Source: Phoronis australis
Taxonomy: Eukaryota > Phoronida > Phoronidae
Length of the DNA stretch: 24,812 nt
Direction: 5' to 3'
Assembly: GCA_002633005.1 (NCBI GenBank)
Contig: NMRA01000403.1
Coordinates: forward strand, 1 to 24,812
The first letter of the stretch is position 1. Each line of letters starts with the position of its first letter. The translations under genes and the position numbers were made by a program. Positions 9,217 through 20,071 of this stretch are shown one piece after another. The notes beneath the pieces are model-generated. The model was not told the origin of the DNA. It ran no database searches and was given only the letters and a program-made list of their open reading frames with translations.

Positions 9217-9413
9217 AAAGTTGAACAGGTGTCTGACTCCCACCGGTTGATTGCAGGCGTGTATTTGCTCATTCCACAAAAATTATCTATTAGAGGCATC
9301 TAAGAATCGTTTTGCTGATAAAAAATAGTTCAAATACAATAACGTAAACGAGACTGAATACATAAGAAAGTTGATGTATAACTAGAATTAATGTATGGCA
9401 AGGAGAGTGATCA

Positions 9414-9419
9414 AATAAA
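9414..9419 (+). terminator. Polyadenylation signal AATAAA of the SDR gene
   Basis: A canonical AATAAA lies 198 bases after the SDR stop codon, with no closer canonical signal seen, so the 3' untranslated region is probably about 220 bases. Confidence 0.5.
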
Positions 9420-9439
9420 ATTGCGATTTATGCAACTTT

Positions 9440-10830
9440 GCCTTGGTCACTAGATGTGAAATCCCGGTATCCCCTTAACACCAGCTCCAGTGCTCGAACG
9501 CCGCAATTACCTCAAGTTGACTCTAAGATTGGACCCCTTATTGTCTGTGTAGTACTGAAAGTTTGATCTAACCTGGGTATTGATATCCTATATGAAACAC
9601 AAATTGCCGATAATAAGGGTGGGTTTTCTGATGGAAACGACATTCCGAAAAATAGAATGGTGATTCGAGAATATGGGAAGCTGCATCAAAAACTCCACCC
9701 TACCATTGAAAGGGCGAGTTCAGATTGGCCATCCAATATGGGTCCAAGCAGAAAGGCATTGTCAGGAAGAAACAACTGTTTTGGCGCATTTTAACATGTT
9801 TTCCAACGTGAATTAAAAACTAGATGTTCAAGTTGTTAGAAATCCAAGCATTGGGGTTACCTACAAAATGACATCAATTTGGTCCCCAAAAGTGGCACTA
9901 CTATGCTTTGAAAATGACATGTTTTATCCTTACAAAAAGCGTGTCTTCTGGGGCACGATCAAGAGTCTTATTTTGACCGTTGGATGTCACTAATATATGA
10001 GACGTCACACCTCATACGTCATACAACATGACCTTCCAACATAAACCGTCGGATGCCATCAGTGTATGATGCGAATTGCTAGGCAGTAAAATAGGTCTAC
10101 CATGACGTTACGAAAACTGAGATTAGACCAAGTGACGCTTCCGCGAAGTCTGCTGATGACTTACAATGTTTGCTAACTGAGAATGTGTAAAAGTCATCTG
10201 ATAATTCCAGCACCCAAACTAATCTGCAGTTAAAAATTTACGACGGTGATAGTCAACTCGAGGACGCTTAGCAATCCTTTTCAACGGAGGACGATCTATC
10301 TTCTGCCGAACGGCTTCCATTACTTACTTGGTGTGCGTGAACTTGAATTTTGCTTAACCTAAAGATCTCGTGTGCGTGATCTTGGAATTAAATACACATT
10401 AAAGAAATCAGGTGATTTTTGTTCAATTTTTGTAATTATTGGTCCTAGGATCACCTACTTTACCCGTTAACGAATTACAGTAACGTCAACGTGATGACTT
10501 GAGTGAAGACGCCACGTTTTCTCGGATATTCAAAGTTCACGTACGCTCATGTTCGACCTTGAGAGTAAGTGAAATTCCAAATTCCGCAAGACACTCGAAC
10601 TTCCATTGACTCTTCGCCGGGCATCCATCTTTTCTTGATGTCCCACACCAAAAATATAAATTAAGCTAAACAACATGTATTAAATTCAGTTTGTTTTTTA
10701 AAAAATCGATGTCGTGATGAAAGAGTATTTCTTGGTCTTAGGCTTAGAATAAAAGTGCTTGCGCAAAGATCCGTTTCGTGAAGTTTTTAGCAAAAATGAA
10801 ATGGAAATAATATCATTAAGGACGAGGATG
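9440..10830. other. Unassigned intergenic stretch
   Basis: No coding frame above about 60 codons, no RNA gene and no repeat recognised. A cluster of near-CRE sequences (GACGTCA, TACGTCAT) occurs around 10000-10025 but has no other support. Confidence 0.4.
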
Positions 10831-10837
10831 CTGTACT

Positions 10838-10900
10838 TGTGTAGTGGTTTTCGTGTCTGCCAGTCTCGCTGCGACTAGGGGCTTAGATCTCGGCTCTCTG
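10838..10900 (+). repeat. Degenerate tRNA-like SINE head
   Basis: The sequence TGTAGTGGTTTTCGTG aligns with an A-box/D-arm, followed by CTGCCAGTCTCGCTGCGAC like an anticodon arm, and GGCTTAGATCTCGGCTC at the place of the B box/T arm. The B box has several substitutions (GGCTTAGATCT against GGTTCGANTCC). The order and spacing are those of the tRNA heads of SINEs, but this copy is probably inactive. Confidence 0.4.
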
Positions 10901-13825
10901 AAAGTTAAAAGTGCTACCATGGAATTGTTTCCATCTTCTGATTGCCATTGAGCGGTTGCAAGCTGAGCTTGCTTCAACAGCTCGTGTTCTCAGCGAAGGA
11001 TCACTGGCTGTCAAAGCTCGCCAAAGGAATTATTTAGTTTTTGATAGCGACGGTCTGAAATATGTTTTTGCAAGCCATTCAGGGCCACTTTACACACAGT
11101 TCTTCACCAAAACTTTACATTTGAATGAGATGTGCTACTCAAAGTAATATTGTTTGAGAACTAAAGGCATCTAAATAACCACAATTTTTAGAATGAGAGC
11201 AAGTCAGCACGGATCATCAATGGTGGGGCTGGGTGTACGCCGGCGTGCCGCTGAAATGGGTTGATTTTAGCCGATATTCGTGTCAACTTGTAGGGTAAGG
11301 TTTTCAAAATCACAAGGCATGTTTTTTCTCCGAATTTAGTATCTGTAAAGGTCTATTGCTTAATTTTTCATTTGTTTTTACAGTTTTGTAAGGGGACGCT
11401 GATGGGTAGTAATCTGCTTTGATTTGTGTGCGGATATTATTCGTGGGTATTTATTCTATTTTTATTGTATTATTTATTTTAATAGGTATTGAAATGGGCG
11501 AACATTTCAAAAACTTTCATATTAAGTAAAATGGACGTCATTGTCACGTGGTCTCCTCGTGTCAAATTTTCTCCCGGCATGAAATTTTCTCGTGGAAGTT
11601 ATTCTTTGTCCTGTCGTGATATGATAAATTTTAGGTCCCGGGGAGCGATAAATTTTGGTTTTGAGTATATTTTTGGTCCTTCAGACAATTTAGTTATTGA
11701 ATAGAAAGTTTGTGTCCTGGATTCTTTTCCGCTTTCGCTTTCCAAAGTCCTAGGTACATAAAAGTCTTGATGGCGTCGTCAGGGATTGAAGTGAGCTAGC
11801 TGATATTCGTGGGGTTGGCTGAACATGCTGGATGAGATAATTGTGGTCGTAAACCAACTCCTGTTTAGCGTACGGGTTTCAAAGTCAAAAAACGAACAGC
11901 AAGTAAAGCAAACGACCGACATGACTGTTTTTAAAATTGAAAAGTAAATAGTAGACGCCTTTGAATTTTTAAAATCATTGCAATGTAAGAGAAATTGGCG
12001 AATTAGTTTTCTTCAGAATTGCGACTAAGCCACGAGCATCAATTTGTAAAACGATTAGGATGGGTTAGTCACAGTCTGACTTGTTGCGGTAACAAAATTC
12101 TAAATGTTAGCGTAAGATTTGTTTCATTAATAACAACATTCGGAAAGACCAGCGAAACGTCTCACAACGACGAAAGTGATTTGAAACTGGCCGCCAAACG
12201 TAGAGTCACAGAAACCGAGAGGCGCTCAAAGTATATCAATAAACAAACCTTAAGAGTCGGAGCCCTCTAATTAACTACATGAACACACACTTTTAATAAA
12301 ACATCTGGTCATCCATGCAATTGCGGTAACAACGACATTTCACTATTTTGAAAGCAATTATACTACAATGGCTTTGGTTGAACCCGATAAACAACCTCAA
12401 ATTGAGCCAAAAATAAAAACTATCTTAGAAAATGATAATGCAGTGGCGTTTTATGAATGCTTTGATGTTCGTATAACTTAATGTACATTTATCTTACTTT
12501 TTAATATCTATCTAGCGTTTATTAACTTATTAACTCTTTTCATTCCAGAAACTAAGGCACGACTATAGACCACGAAAATTAAGAAATTCATCGAAGTATA
12601 AATGGCACCATGTTGTACAACTGTTCAGTTAACGTTTCAATTACTATAATCCCGGATGGATTGTGTCTAAGTTTCCGACAAACTTTTAATATTATTGGAT
12701 GGTTCAATGTTTAATCTTGTATATTTATTATGAAAAAATATTTTTATAGTTCTTCAACACTTCCACAGATAATCTTGTCGGATACCAAGCTTGTCATATA
12801 TATATGACGTCATATAACACCAAGCCAAAGCGCATGACAACAAGCTGTCGCCGCCATGGAAATAAGTTCATCTGTAAATAACCTATGTAATCATCACACA
12901 TGGTGTACCTTACTCTCGGGCGGACTCTAAATATAGGACATTACATAAAATGTTACTTGATGCGCGCACCCAAGGGGGCTCTGAGGGCTCGAACGAGCTC
13001 CCTCATTTGGCGAAGTGGGCACGAAGGTCCTGCTCAAAGAGACAAAAAGTCCTAGAAAATGAGACATAAGTCCATTAAACATGCGCAAATGCGCAATTCA
13101 CAGTGGTGCTCCCGTTTTTTTATTTCTAGTCCGCCCGTCTTTTTTTACCAAAAGGTCCACAAAGTCAGGAATTCGAGCCCCCCATATTGAATGCAGGGAG
13201 CTCGCATGTACTTGAAGCATAACCTGGAATAAAATGACTAATTTTTTGTTCCGCTGTAATGCATCAAATTCCGGCTGTTCTCGATTTGTATAGCGTTGTC
13301 TCGTTTTGATTTCACCGAGAGAGGGTGCAATTTAGACCCCCATGGCGCCCTAAAATGGACGATCGCATAAATCAGTTATGTTAGTTGAAAACAAAATCTT
13401 TTTCCACAGTGAAATCATGTCAATGAACTGACAATACGTCACTGTTTCATTTTGTATTTGTTTTTTTTAAACTTAAGTCGAACCTTGGACGCACACGTGG
13501 CTGCGACAATTGAAGAGGGCAAAGAGATACTAAAAACTGCAATGAGGTTTCACGTGCTTTAGTCGTGTGCACTGATTTGTCTACACAACTTGGTTCTGTC
13601 ATAAGATTACATTTAATGGATAATTTTGTTGCGAACGGAGCTCTATCTTTGGCAGCAATTATATCAAATTTGGCAAAAAGGTGTCCGAGACCTTTACTTG
13701 GTTAGTCAGAGACACTTACTAGATTGTCGGTCTCAAGCGCATTGCTAAGCGTGTCACTGATGTTACCAACACAAATTTCACCCCGTCTCGCCGACAAAAT
13801 ATAGGCCAAAGGAAATCGTACTTCA
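10901..13825. other. Unassigned stretch with minor open frames
   Basis: Short plus-strand frames at 10911-11147, 11489-11704 and 12019-12270 show no known domain, and none has good splice borders that I can defend. A GC-richer patch at about 12960-13060 has no coding frame. The palindromes at 12793-12816 are listed separately. Confidence 0.4.
12793..12816. repeat. Two overlapping perfect palindromes around a CRE octamer
   Basis: GTCATATATATATGAC (12793-12808) and TATATGACGTCATATA (12801-12816) are both perfect 16-base palindromes sharing eight bases. The second is centred on TGACGTCA, the binding site of CREB/ATF factors. No adjacent gene start is seen. Confidence 0.7.
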
Positions 13826-14196
13826 TTGTTTAAAATCTGTGTTTGTTATTGTCCTTGTAATTTGCTGAAATTGTTACCAATCAAAATAATTGTCGCCGTC
13901 ATTTTGTTGTCAAGTGAGATAATTATGTTTAGATATATCTATTTTGCAGGGCAAGTAAAAATCAAGACACGCATGAAACTATTTTCATTATCTATCGTCA
14001 TAGGTTCGTGTGTTTTTCTCCCAAAGACTACTGAACTAGAAGTCAGTGTCATCAATAAAAATTTAATTTCTTTGAAATTTAGGACTAGTGGAATACGAAG
14101 AACAGAATGTACACCAGACACACACATTTCGCAAATGACGTGGGCGCGAACATTTCATATTCATGTACTTCGTTCGTCATCCACTCGGCTTTTTAC

Positions 14197-14356
14197 GTAC
14201 TCGCCCGCCACCCGAAAAGATTTCCGCCCGTTCTTAATTGGAACTGCTTTTTCCACAATATTGCAAGCTGAGCAAATCTTTCTATCGACATAGAGGAAGG
14301 CCACACAAGCGGGATCCACAGAACAGAGACGAGAACAATCGATCACAGGAGATACG
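14197..14356 (-). CDS. Possible PAN/apple-like domain exon
   Basis: On the minus strand, after a possible acceptor CCGTCAG (complement ends at 14357), the frame reads VSPVIDCSRLCSVDPACVAF, then LYVDRKICSACNIV. The cysteine pattern C-x3-C-x5-C-x10-C-x2-C and the D-P-x-C-V-A-F context resemble PAN/apple domains, which are disulfide-bonded extracellular binding modules common in marine invertebrate secreted and membrane proteins. A possible donor TAC|GTAAAA lies at 14196. The polypyrimidine tract is weak and no neighbouring exons are identified, so this could be an isolated relic. The overlapping plus-strand frame of 155 codons (13826-14293) is AT-driven and I do not support it. Confidence 0.35.
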
Positions 14357-14399
14357 CTGACGGTTACGTACCTCGAGCATGTTGATGCGATTTATTTTC

Positions 14400-15782
14400 C
14401 GTGTGAAATCTGCTGCTTATATCTAGAGCCACCAGGAAATTAATTTGAATATGCACATGTAGAAAAAAGAGAAACATTAAACCGCGTTGAAACATGATGA
14501 CCCATATCTGACACCACAAATTCTGTGATCACTCAATAGCTGCAACAAGGATTTATTACCGTGTATCATATAAGTAGGCCCTAACCGTTAATCAGGCTCT
14601 TCTTGCTACCGGTGGACATCTCCGCTGAATAAATGTTTAATCTTTTCTGAAAATGCGTGAATTGCAGTGTTAAGTGGAACATTATTTTCTCAATATTGGA
14701 CAGTAATTAGCAATTCAGTTAGCTGTATGGAGAGATAGCGTCAACGCTAGGAATCAACAAGTACGATTTTTATGTAGATTCGGAAATTTCATACAACCAG
14801 GATGTTTCTGCTCATCACCACGTCACGAACTTTATATTACAAGTAAAACATTAAAGGTGACCGAACATGGAAATCTGGCAGTCAACTGATGACCATCTTA
14901 CCTGTTATAGTCGTTTCAGTCAAAAAAAACAAACAATCCAGTTTCGCTATTTTTGTAGAGACCTACGCCGGCCAGTTTGTTGTACATATTTCCCTAGAGT
15001 TCTAAAAGCATCTCCATGCTCAGAATTTCTTAACTGGAATAAGGAGGGTAAATACATGTAATACTAAGGCAACAGAAAGCGTGTTAGAGTTTTGGAAACC
15101 CAAATCGCACTCCTTGTTACATTAATAACATTTGAAAAAAATTGTGAAATTTTAAAAATTCGATTTATTTACAACTTTAACAAGACCTAAATGTCCTAAT
15201 GACTTCTCTGAATTCATATCTCACCTTCGTCCATTGCAAAGTCATGACGGTTGTTATTAAAAAGTGTTTTGGGGTTTTCACGTCTCATTGGAAATGCCCT
15301 TTCAGCGAAGAAGTTTCACCGAACTTATTTGTTTGTGGCTTTATTTTTTTTCTGATGCACTAGATCTAAAGCTATAACTTGGCACCCTGAGGCTGCAAAC
15401 GAAAACTTAACGGGAGAGGGCACATCGAAAAGTGAATCACTTTTATGCACCTGGCTGTATAACTATTTGTACATGTCGGTGTGAATAGGCATCTCCAATT
15501 CGAAGAAGATGTCGAAAAGTTACTGCTGCTGCCTAACAACAATTTACTGGTAAATTTGGTTATACCATCGTCACGTAGTTTCTCGTATGCAAAAGGTACC
15601 CGCTCATCTAAAACCCTTACCAAAAACAGATGGCACTTCACATGAATCACGTGATTTGTCGTTTTATCGCTAAGAAGTGGCAGTGTTGTACTTGAACTTG
15701 TAATCTTGAATGTACTTGGAATAAACTTTTATTCCAAGTTTACACATTTGATCTTGAGATTAAGCAAGCATTTGTGACATCT
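14400..15782. other. Unassigned stretch before the inverted-repeat element
   Basis: No known domain. The minus-strand frame at 15372-15650 and the plus-strand frame at 14867-15061 look like chance. A hairpin at 15715-15738 is listed separately. Confidence 0.4.
15715..15738. repeat. Perfect 11-bp-stem hairpin
   Basis: CTTGGAATAAA (15715-15725) pairs fully with TTTATTCCAAG (15728-15738) across a 2-base loop. The similarity continues outward with a short gap (AATGTA on the left against TTTACACATT on the right). It lies about 45 bases outside the left end of the transposon at 15783, so it seems to belong to the flank. Confidence 0.75.
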
Positions 15783-16169
15783 AGGCCCGGTCTCTAATCT
15801 TTTTACTCGAAACGAACTCGAAACTATTTTTGGCAATTTCTCTGCTCCTTTTGTGCGAACTTAAGATAATTGGTTATCAGACTGTGCTCGAATACATTAT
15901 AGTTTATGCATAGGAGTTTCTAGTTCAAGTTTGCCTTTGAAGACCCTTATATTCGTGCTACAAACTCGAGTAAAAACTCAAAATTTCGAGTTCAAACTCG
16001 AAGTTATTGCTTTAATATTGGGTTTACAAACTGTGAACTATGGGCAATAAATTATGTACATAAGTTATTGTGTACTCGAGCATAGAATAACAGACAATTA
16101 TTGGGGACAAATAAAACAACAAGAATAATGAATTTCAGGGCCACAGATCTACAAATAAATATTTCACAG

Positions 16170-16434
16170 AAGGAACCAGATGGGTTCCTTAATTACAATA
16201 TATAACACACACATTTCCGATACCCAAAGTACAATTGAGTATCGGATGCTAAGTGCCACAGGTTAGCATAGTACCAAATGGGTACATAATACCAAATGGG
16301 TATTGGCCGATTGCCTACCAACTGGGTCGAGCAAAACGGCAAATTCAATAACAAGTACCAAGTGGGTACAAACTGCCAAATGGGAAAATGTCATATAAAG
16401 TACCAAGTGGGTACACTAAACAGCCAAATGGGCT
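16170..16434. repeat. Array of short hairpins with conserved CCAARTGGG loops
   Basis: At least eight copies of CC-[AGC-rich 3 nt]-TG-GG occur in the same orientation, with five-base loops starting at 16178, 16276, 16294, 16320, 16360, 16378, 16405 and 16426. Six are true hairpins: AAGGAACC/GGTTCCTT (16170-16190), GTACC/GGTAC (16271-16285), AATACC/GGTATT (16288-16304), GTACC/GGTAC (16355-16369 and 16400-16414), AGCC/GGCT (16422-16434). Stems differ in sequence but keep pairing, while the loop is nearly constant (AAATG or AAGTG). Copies at 16320 and 16378 have short stems. Two longer-loop hairpins lie between: TCCGATAC/GTATCGGA (16216-16246) and TGCTAA/TTAGCA (16247-16268). Confidence 0.8.
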
Positions 16435-16544
16435 ATAACAACCTGCAAAGCAGGGTTCCGGACAAGCTGAGTGAGCAGACCAGCCGGAGTGATAAAAAGA
16501 GATATTGTAAGGAACGTGGTGTTGTGGCTCAGTATGTGCCACAT

Positions 16545-16578
16545 GGGCAGGGTTGTTCATGGATGAACAATCCTGTCC
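16545..16578. repeat. Long hairpin inside the transposon
   Basis: GGGCAGG-G-TTGTTCAT (16545-16560) pairs with ATGAACAA-T-CCTGTCC (16563-16578) across a GG loop: 16 pairs counting two G-T positions. Further short palindromes follow at CCCACGTGGG (about 16589) and CCCACTTGGGG (about 16740), so the fold-prone character continues through the element's centre. Confidence 0.75.
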
Positions 16579-17009
16579 ACCGCCACAGCCCACGTGGGGG
16601 CCGTGACCCTGGTAGAGGAGTGGCAGGGGTTGGGGAAAAAAGGTAGTCGGAAGAATGAGAAAGGGACCGATGCCATTCCCGGATTTGCCTCCATAATCAT
16701 TGAAGCTCATCCCCCCCTTCCGGAGTGCAGGGACGGCGTCCCACTTGGGGCACAGCCCACGAGGACAGTTTGGATATCTCACGATGAGCAGTACCGCTCC
16801 TGCAGAGCTTTAAACCCAGCCACACCCTGGTTTACGATAGAGCCGGAGTTGTGGTTGGTGTACATTACCGGCACCTCTACCGACACCATACCACACCCAC
16901 TTACCAGACAATCCTATGCCTTTACTACAAGGGAAATTGCATTACATAACAGTGCGGGCACTAATTTCGAGTTCCATTTCGAGTAAAAAGATTGGAGACC
17001 TGGCCCTAG

Positions 17010-17494
17010 TGTATAACTTTTGAGTAAAATTTCGCCGTGAGTCGAATGGTGGCCATGAGTTTGTTTGTCGTGAGTTGTTGTTAGTTACGTTGTTGTAAAT
17101 TCTTACTCTAGTAGGCTACATAGGATAGCTCTATCAACTTTAGGCTTCCAAAGCCCCAGGGGATCTGTAATCGTTTCTAATCTAGTTAAAGAACAGGTTA
17201 AGGTATAACACTGGTTGTTGTTAATGTTTTATTTTAAGCAAACAAAGAGGAAATACTAATTTCATTTTTAAATATGTAATTTAATGAGTGTTAGGTTTTT
17301 GTTGTGGGATGTCACTAGATATGGAACACAGCACTCCAGGGTTCTGTTGACAGTTTTGTCTCATAGGGATGATTAGACCTTGTCTACCACCTATTTTACG
17401 TGCCCAAACTCAAACTAAGTGATTGGTAAGTCTAAGACAAAGTGAAACAAAATTACTCTTTAAATTTTAGGCAATGAATAAAAGTTACGTTACA
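17010..17494. other. Unassigned stretch between two inverted-repeat elements
   Basis: No open frame or repeat recognised. Confidence 0.4.
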
Positions 17495-19448
17495 GCCACT
17501 GAATTATTAGAGTTCGTCAGGGTTGCCTCACGGCTGGCCAGTCAGGAGCGTAACCGGAACACAGGCATGAGAGAAATCAATCACCGGTCTTCTCCCACCT
17601 GCTCTCCGCGTAGCACTCACGCTTACTTCCGGTTTGGTTAACGCCTTCCTCACGCTTCCTTCGCGCGTACCTCACGTTTCCCTCACGCCTTTAGTAGCTG
17701 TTGTAACATACCGAGATGGTGCGCCGGTCTAATGAAAATATCATCTAGATCTGTGTGTGCAATGATCTGTTGTTTTGGCATCTCATACCACTGGTCTCCA
17801 CAAACTCCGTTATTTTTCGTATTTGTCAATCAAACTAAGTCCTTAAACTCGTCTGGTGTTACATTTATGTTGTATAATTTGTTACTCTAAATCATGTCCC
17901 ATCAAAAACTTAACCGTGGTGAGTAAAGATTTAGACCATTTGTTGGTCTGAGGTTAAGACGAACAAACACGACCCTCTACACGCGACAGTCTTGTTTACA
18001 TGGATGCAGACTCCACAAAACACATCACAGCTGGATATACATACATGTAATTTGCCCAATAAAACTTGTGATGTTATAGTTTTCTATGATGTCATCCTTT
18101 TGTGACGTCATTCTTAATTTCTGTCAATATATTTTACATTTCTTTTATGCGTGTTCTGCATCTTTCTATTACAAAAACATAACAAAAATAGCCCACGCAT
18201 CTTGACTCACTCTGTGGATTCTTGGACTGCACTCTTGGAACAGAAAATTTCAATCAAATCGCTTCCGCGAGTGACGGCATGTACATGTTGCATCTCCATC
18301 CCCTATTGCGAGCGCATGTTAAGTCCCCAACCCCTAGTACGTGTTTATTTCCAACCCCACCCCCTTAGTATTTCGTGCCTACGTAGTCCCATTGAAATTC
18401 TTTACTCAAACAGTAATAGCAGTCACCTCTCTGATTCGTCAAATGGTCGTGATCACATTCTCAGCACGATGCCGGAATTTGGCCGGATGAATGTGCGCAG
18501 AATTCACGCCTTATGCTCTGGCTTATCGTGAAGCCAATTGAATTATTCCGTCATGCACACGTGTGTCAACATTGTTGACATGCTTATTTAAAAACAAATA
18601 TAAACGAGTGAAAGTCCAGAGGTCTGTTTCATGGAGTAACTTGAAAGATTTGAGAAAGGAATTTGGCCTTTTGTTCCACGTAAGGATTTCCGAAAAATAG
18701 TTGAAACTCAGATGACCAAAAATTTTTGAGAATATACACGTCACTGTTAGTTACATAGACAAATTTTATGAGAAATAATGCACGCTTAATATAACAAGAA
18801 TAACTGTCAAATAATAAATCCACTAATCTACAATGTTTCATGTAATTCATTACATAACTATATTACATTTCTGCTAATTCCGTTGAAATAATACACAGTT
18901 TGCAGTTGATATCTAAGATAACAAGAATAAATTCAAATAATAAATACACTAATCTACAATGTTTCATGCATCCTTTTGTTTTCAGTGGCTCATTCTGTAC
19001 GTGCATCCCCACATGTTTGAATGGACTGTATAGTAAACTAGATTGCGTATTGGTCGTATAGAATAGTTGCCCTGAGATAGCTGACCTGTATAATATAATT
19101 GCAAACACAGCAGGCAGTTTCTTATCCTTTTTGTCAAAGTTCTTACAGTTGATAATAAGCTAGCACTGGGAAATGTTTCTTGAATTACGATATAGTATTT
19201 CGTTCAGGGTAGCGCTAAACGAGTGACAATACCAATTGTAATTGTCCCGACTGTAGAGAAGGCAGGGAAAATCAAGCATGGCTCACGCCTGGCTCTCGTC
19301 TGGCTCACGGTTAGTTCCGGGCACAGTCACGCTTAGGGTCACGCCAGTTCTCACGGTCAATTCTCGCCTCGCTCTCCAGTCTGTCTCCGGTTACGGTCAC
19401 GCCTAGCCAGACCGGAGGCAACCCGGAAAAGGCTAATAATTCGGTGGC
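17495..19448. mobile_element. Second inverted-repeat element with TCACG-rich ends
   Basis: The left end GCCACTGAATTATTAG (17495-17510), then GGGTTGCCTC (17520-17529) and GTAACCGGA (17550-17558), matches in order the complement of the right end: GCCACCGAATTATTAG (19433-19448), GGGTTGCCTC (about 19415-19424, as GAGGCAACCC) and GTAACCGGA (19386-19394). The termini are therefore inverted over about 64 bases with indels. Inside each end lies a GC-rich block full of CTCACG/GTCACG words (about 17524-17690 and 19276-19405). No target duplication was found and no transposase is present; the 126-codon plus frame at 18151-18531 has no known domain. Likely a non-autonomous DNA transposon of unknown superfamily. 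Confidence 0.6.
18791..18968. repeat. Imperfect direct duplication
   Basis: The segment at 18791-18842 (starting ATAACAAGAATAA, ending CTACAATGTTTCATG) recurs at 18918-18968 with few differences, and weaker similarity extends upstream of both copies (GAAATAATGCACGC against GAAATAATACACAG). The two minus-strand frames starting MKHCRLV are its by-product. Confidence 0.75.
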
Positions 19449-20070
19449 TAAACTGTACCATAATACAGGTCAAAAGTCTAGTTTTATGATTTCATTCACA
19501 GAAATCCCAAGTCAAAATGTGAGTTTTGGTTGTCAAATACCAAGTATTTGTTTTAAGTGCTCAGTAATATCAAAATGCAAACAGTGACTGAAAGCTGTAA
19601 TTGGCAGTAGAAACATTATTTAGCATAAGAATCATCTTGTGTACAATTTCTTTGCAAAGACTGGTTGGTAGTATCAGAGTTGTGATCAGACTCATAGTGC
19701 AGAGTGTAATTTCAGAAAGTGGAACCTTGTTGCGTTATAGTAGTAGAGCTTCCTGTTCATAGAAATATGGCTGCTGTAGTGTACAGGTATTCTTCATGAA
19801 AATGCTCACATGAAGAGGTTTTTATCAAAGTGGAAAGTTTCATAAGAAGTGCAACAGAGCGTGTGCGACCTACCTGTAATGTGAATGAACCAGATTTTGA
19901 ATATGAACTCACACTGGCTAGAGTGGGTGTGTTTGATGTATTGCTAAATGCACGGATGCACAACTCAATTGATCACTTCCTTGGATGAAATAAATGCTGT
20001 CATGCGCCTTGACAGACACATGGGTGATATATATGTAAAGAGGGAAACTGCATAAGACTGCAAGGCAATG
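19449..20070. other. Unassigned stretch
   Basis: No domain recognised. Overlapping minus-strand frames at 19757-20282 have no family features. Confidence 0.35.
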
Positions 20071-20071
20071 G

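Larger units (their letters stand above)
15783..17006. mobile_element. Non-autonomous DNA transposon with terminal inverted repeats
   Basis: The left end GGCCCGGTCTCTAATC continues TTTTTACTCGAAA and matches the complement of the right end (GGCCAGGTCTCCAATC, then TTTTTACTCGAAA) over about 28 bases with two differences; GAACTCGAAA then recurs on both sides after a one-base gap. Both ends are flanked by CTA (15780-15782 and 17007-17009), a possible 3-bp target duplication. The left 300 bases carry repeated AACTCGA motifs. The middle is GC-richer and contains the hairpin array. No transposase frame is present; the three overlapping frames inside (plus 16296-16646, minus 16345-16782, plus 16594-16986) are on both strands and repeat-driven. 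Three-base duplications occur in PIF/Harbinger and CACTA-type elements; assignment is uncertain. Confidence 0.75.

Noticed and set aside
13826-14293. 155-codon plus-strand frame, hydrophobic start
   Set aside because: Composition reflects AT-rich DNA; no domain, and the PAN-like segment on the opposite strand is a better explanation for its second half.
16170-16460. CRISPR-like array (regular short repeats)
   Set aside because: Repeats are only about 9-21 bases with irregular spacing of 18-98 bases, and the sequence is clearly eukaryotic.
16345-16782. 145-codon minus-strand frame with repeated Y-P-L-G-T and P-F-G motifs
   Set aside because: The repeated residues are the translation of the hairpin array; other long frames overlap it on the plus strand (16296-16646 and 16594-16986), and there is no ATG-to-stop context or homology that I recognise.
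18151-18531. 126-codon plus-strand frame inside the second inverted-repeat element
   Set aside because: No family motif, no splice support, low-information composition.
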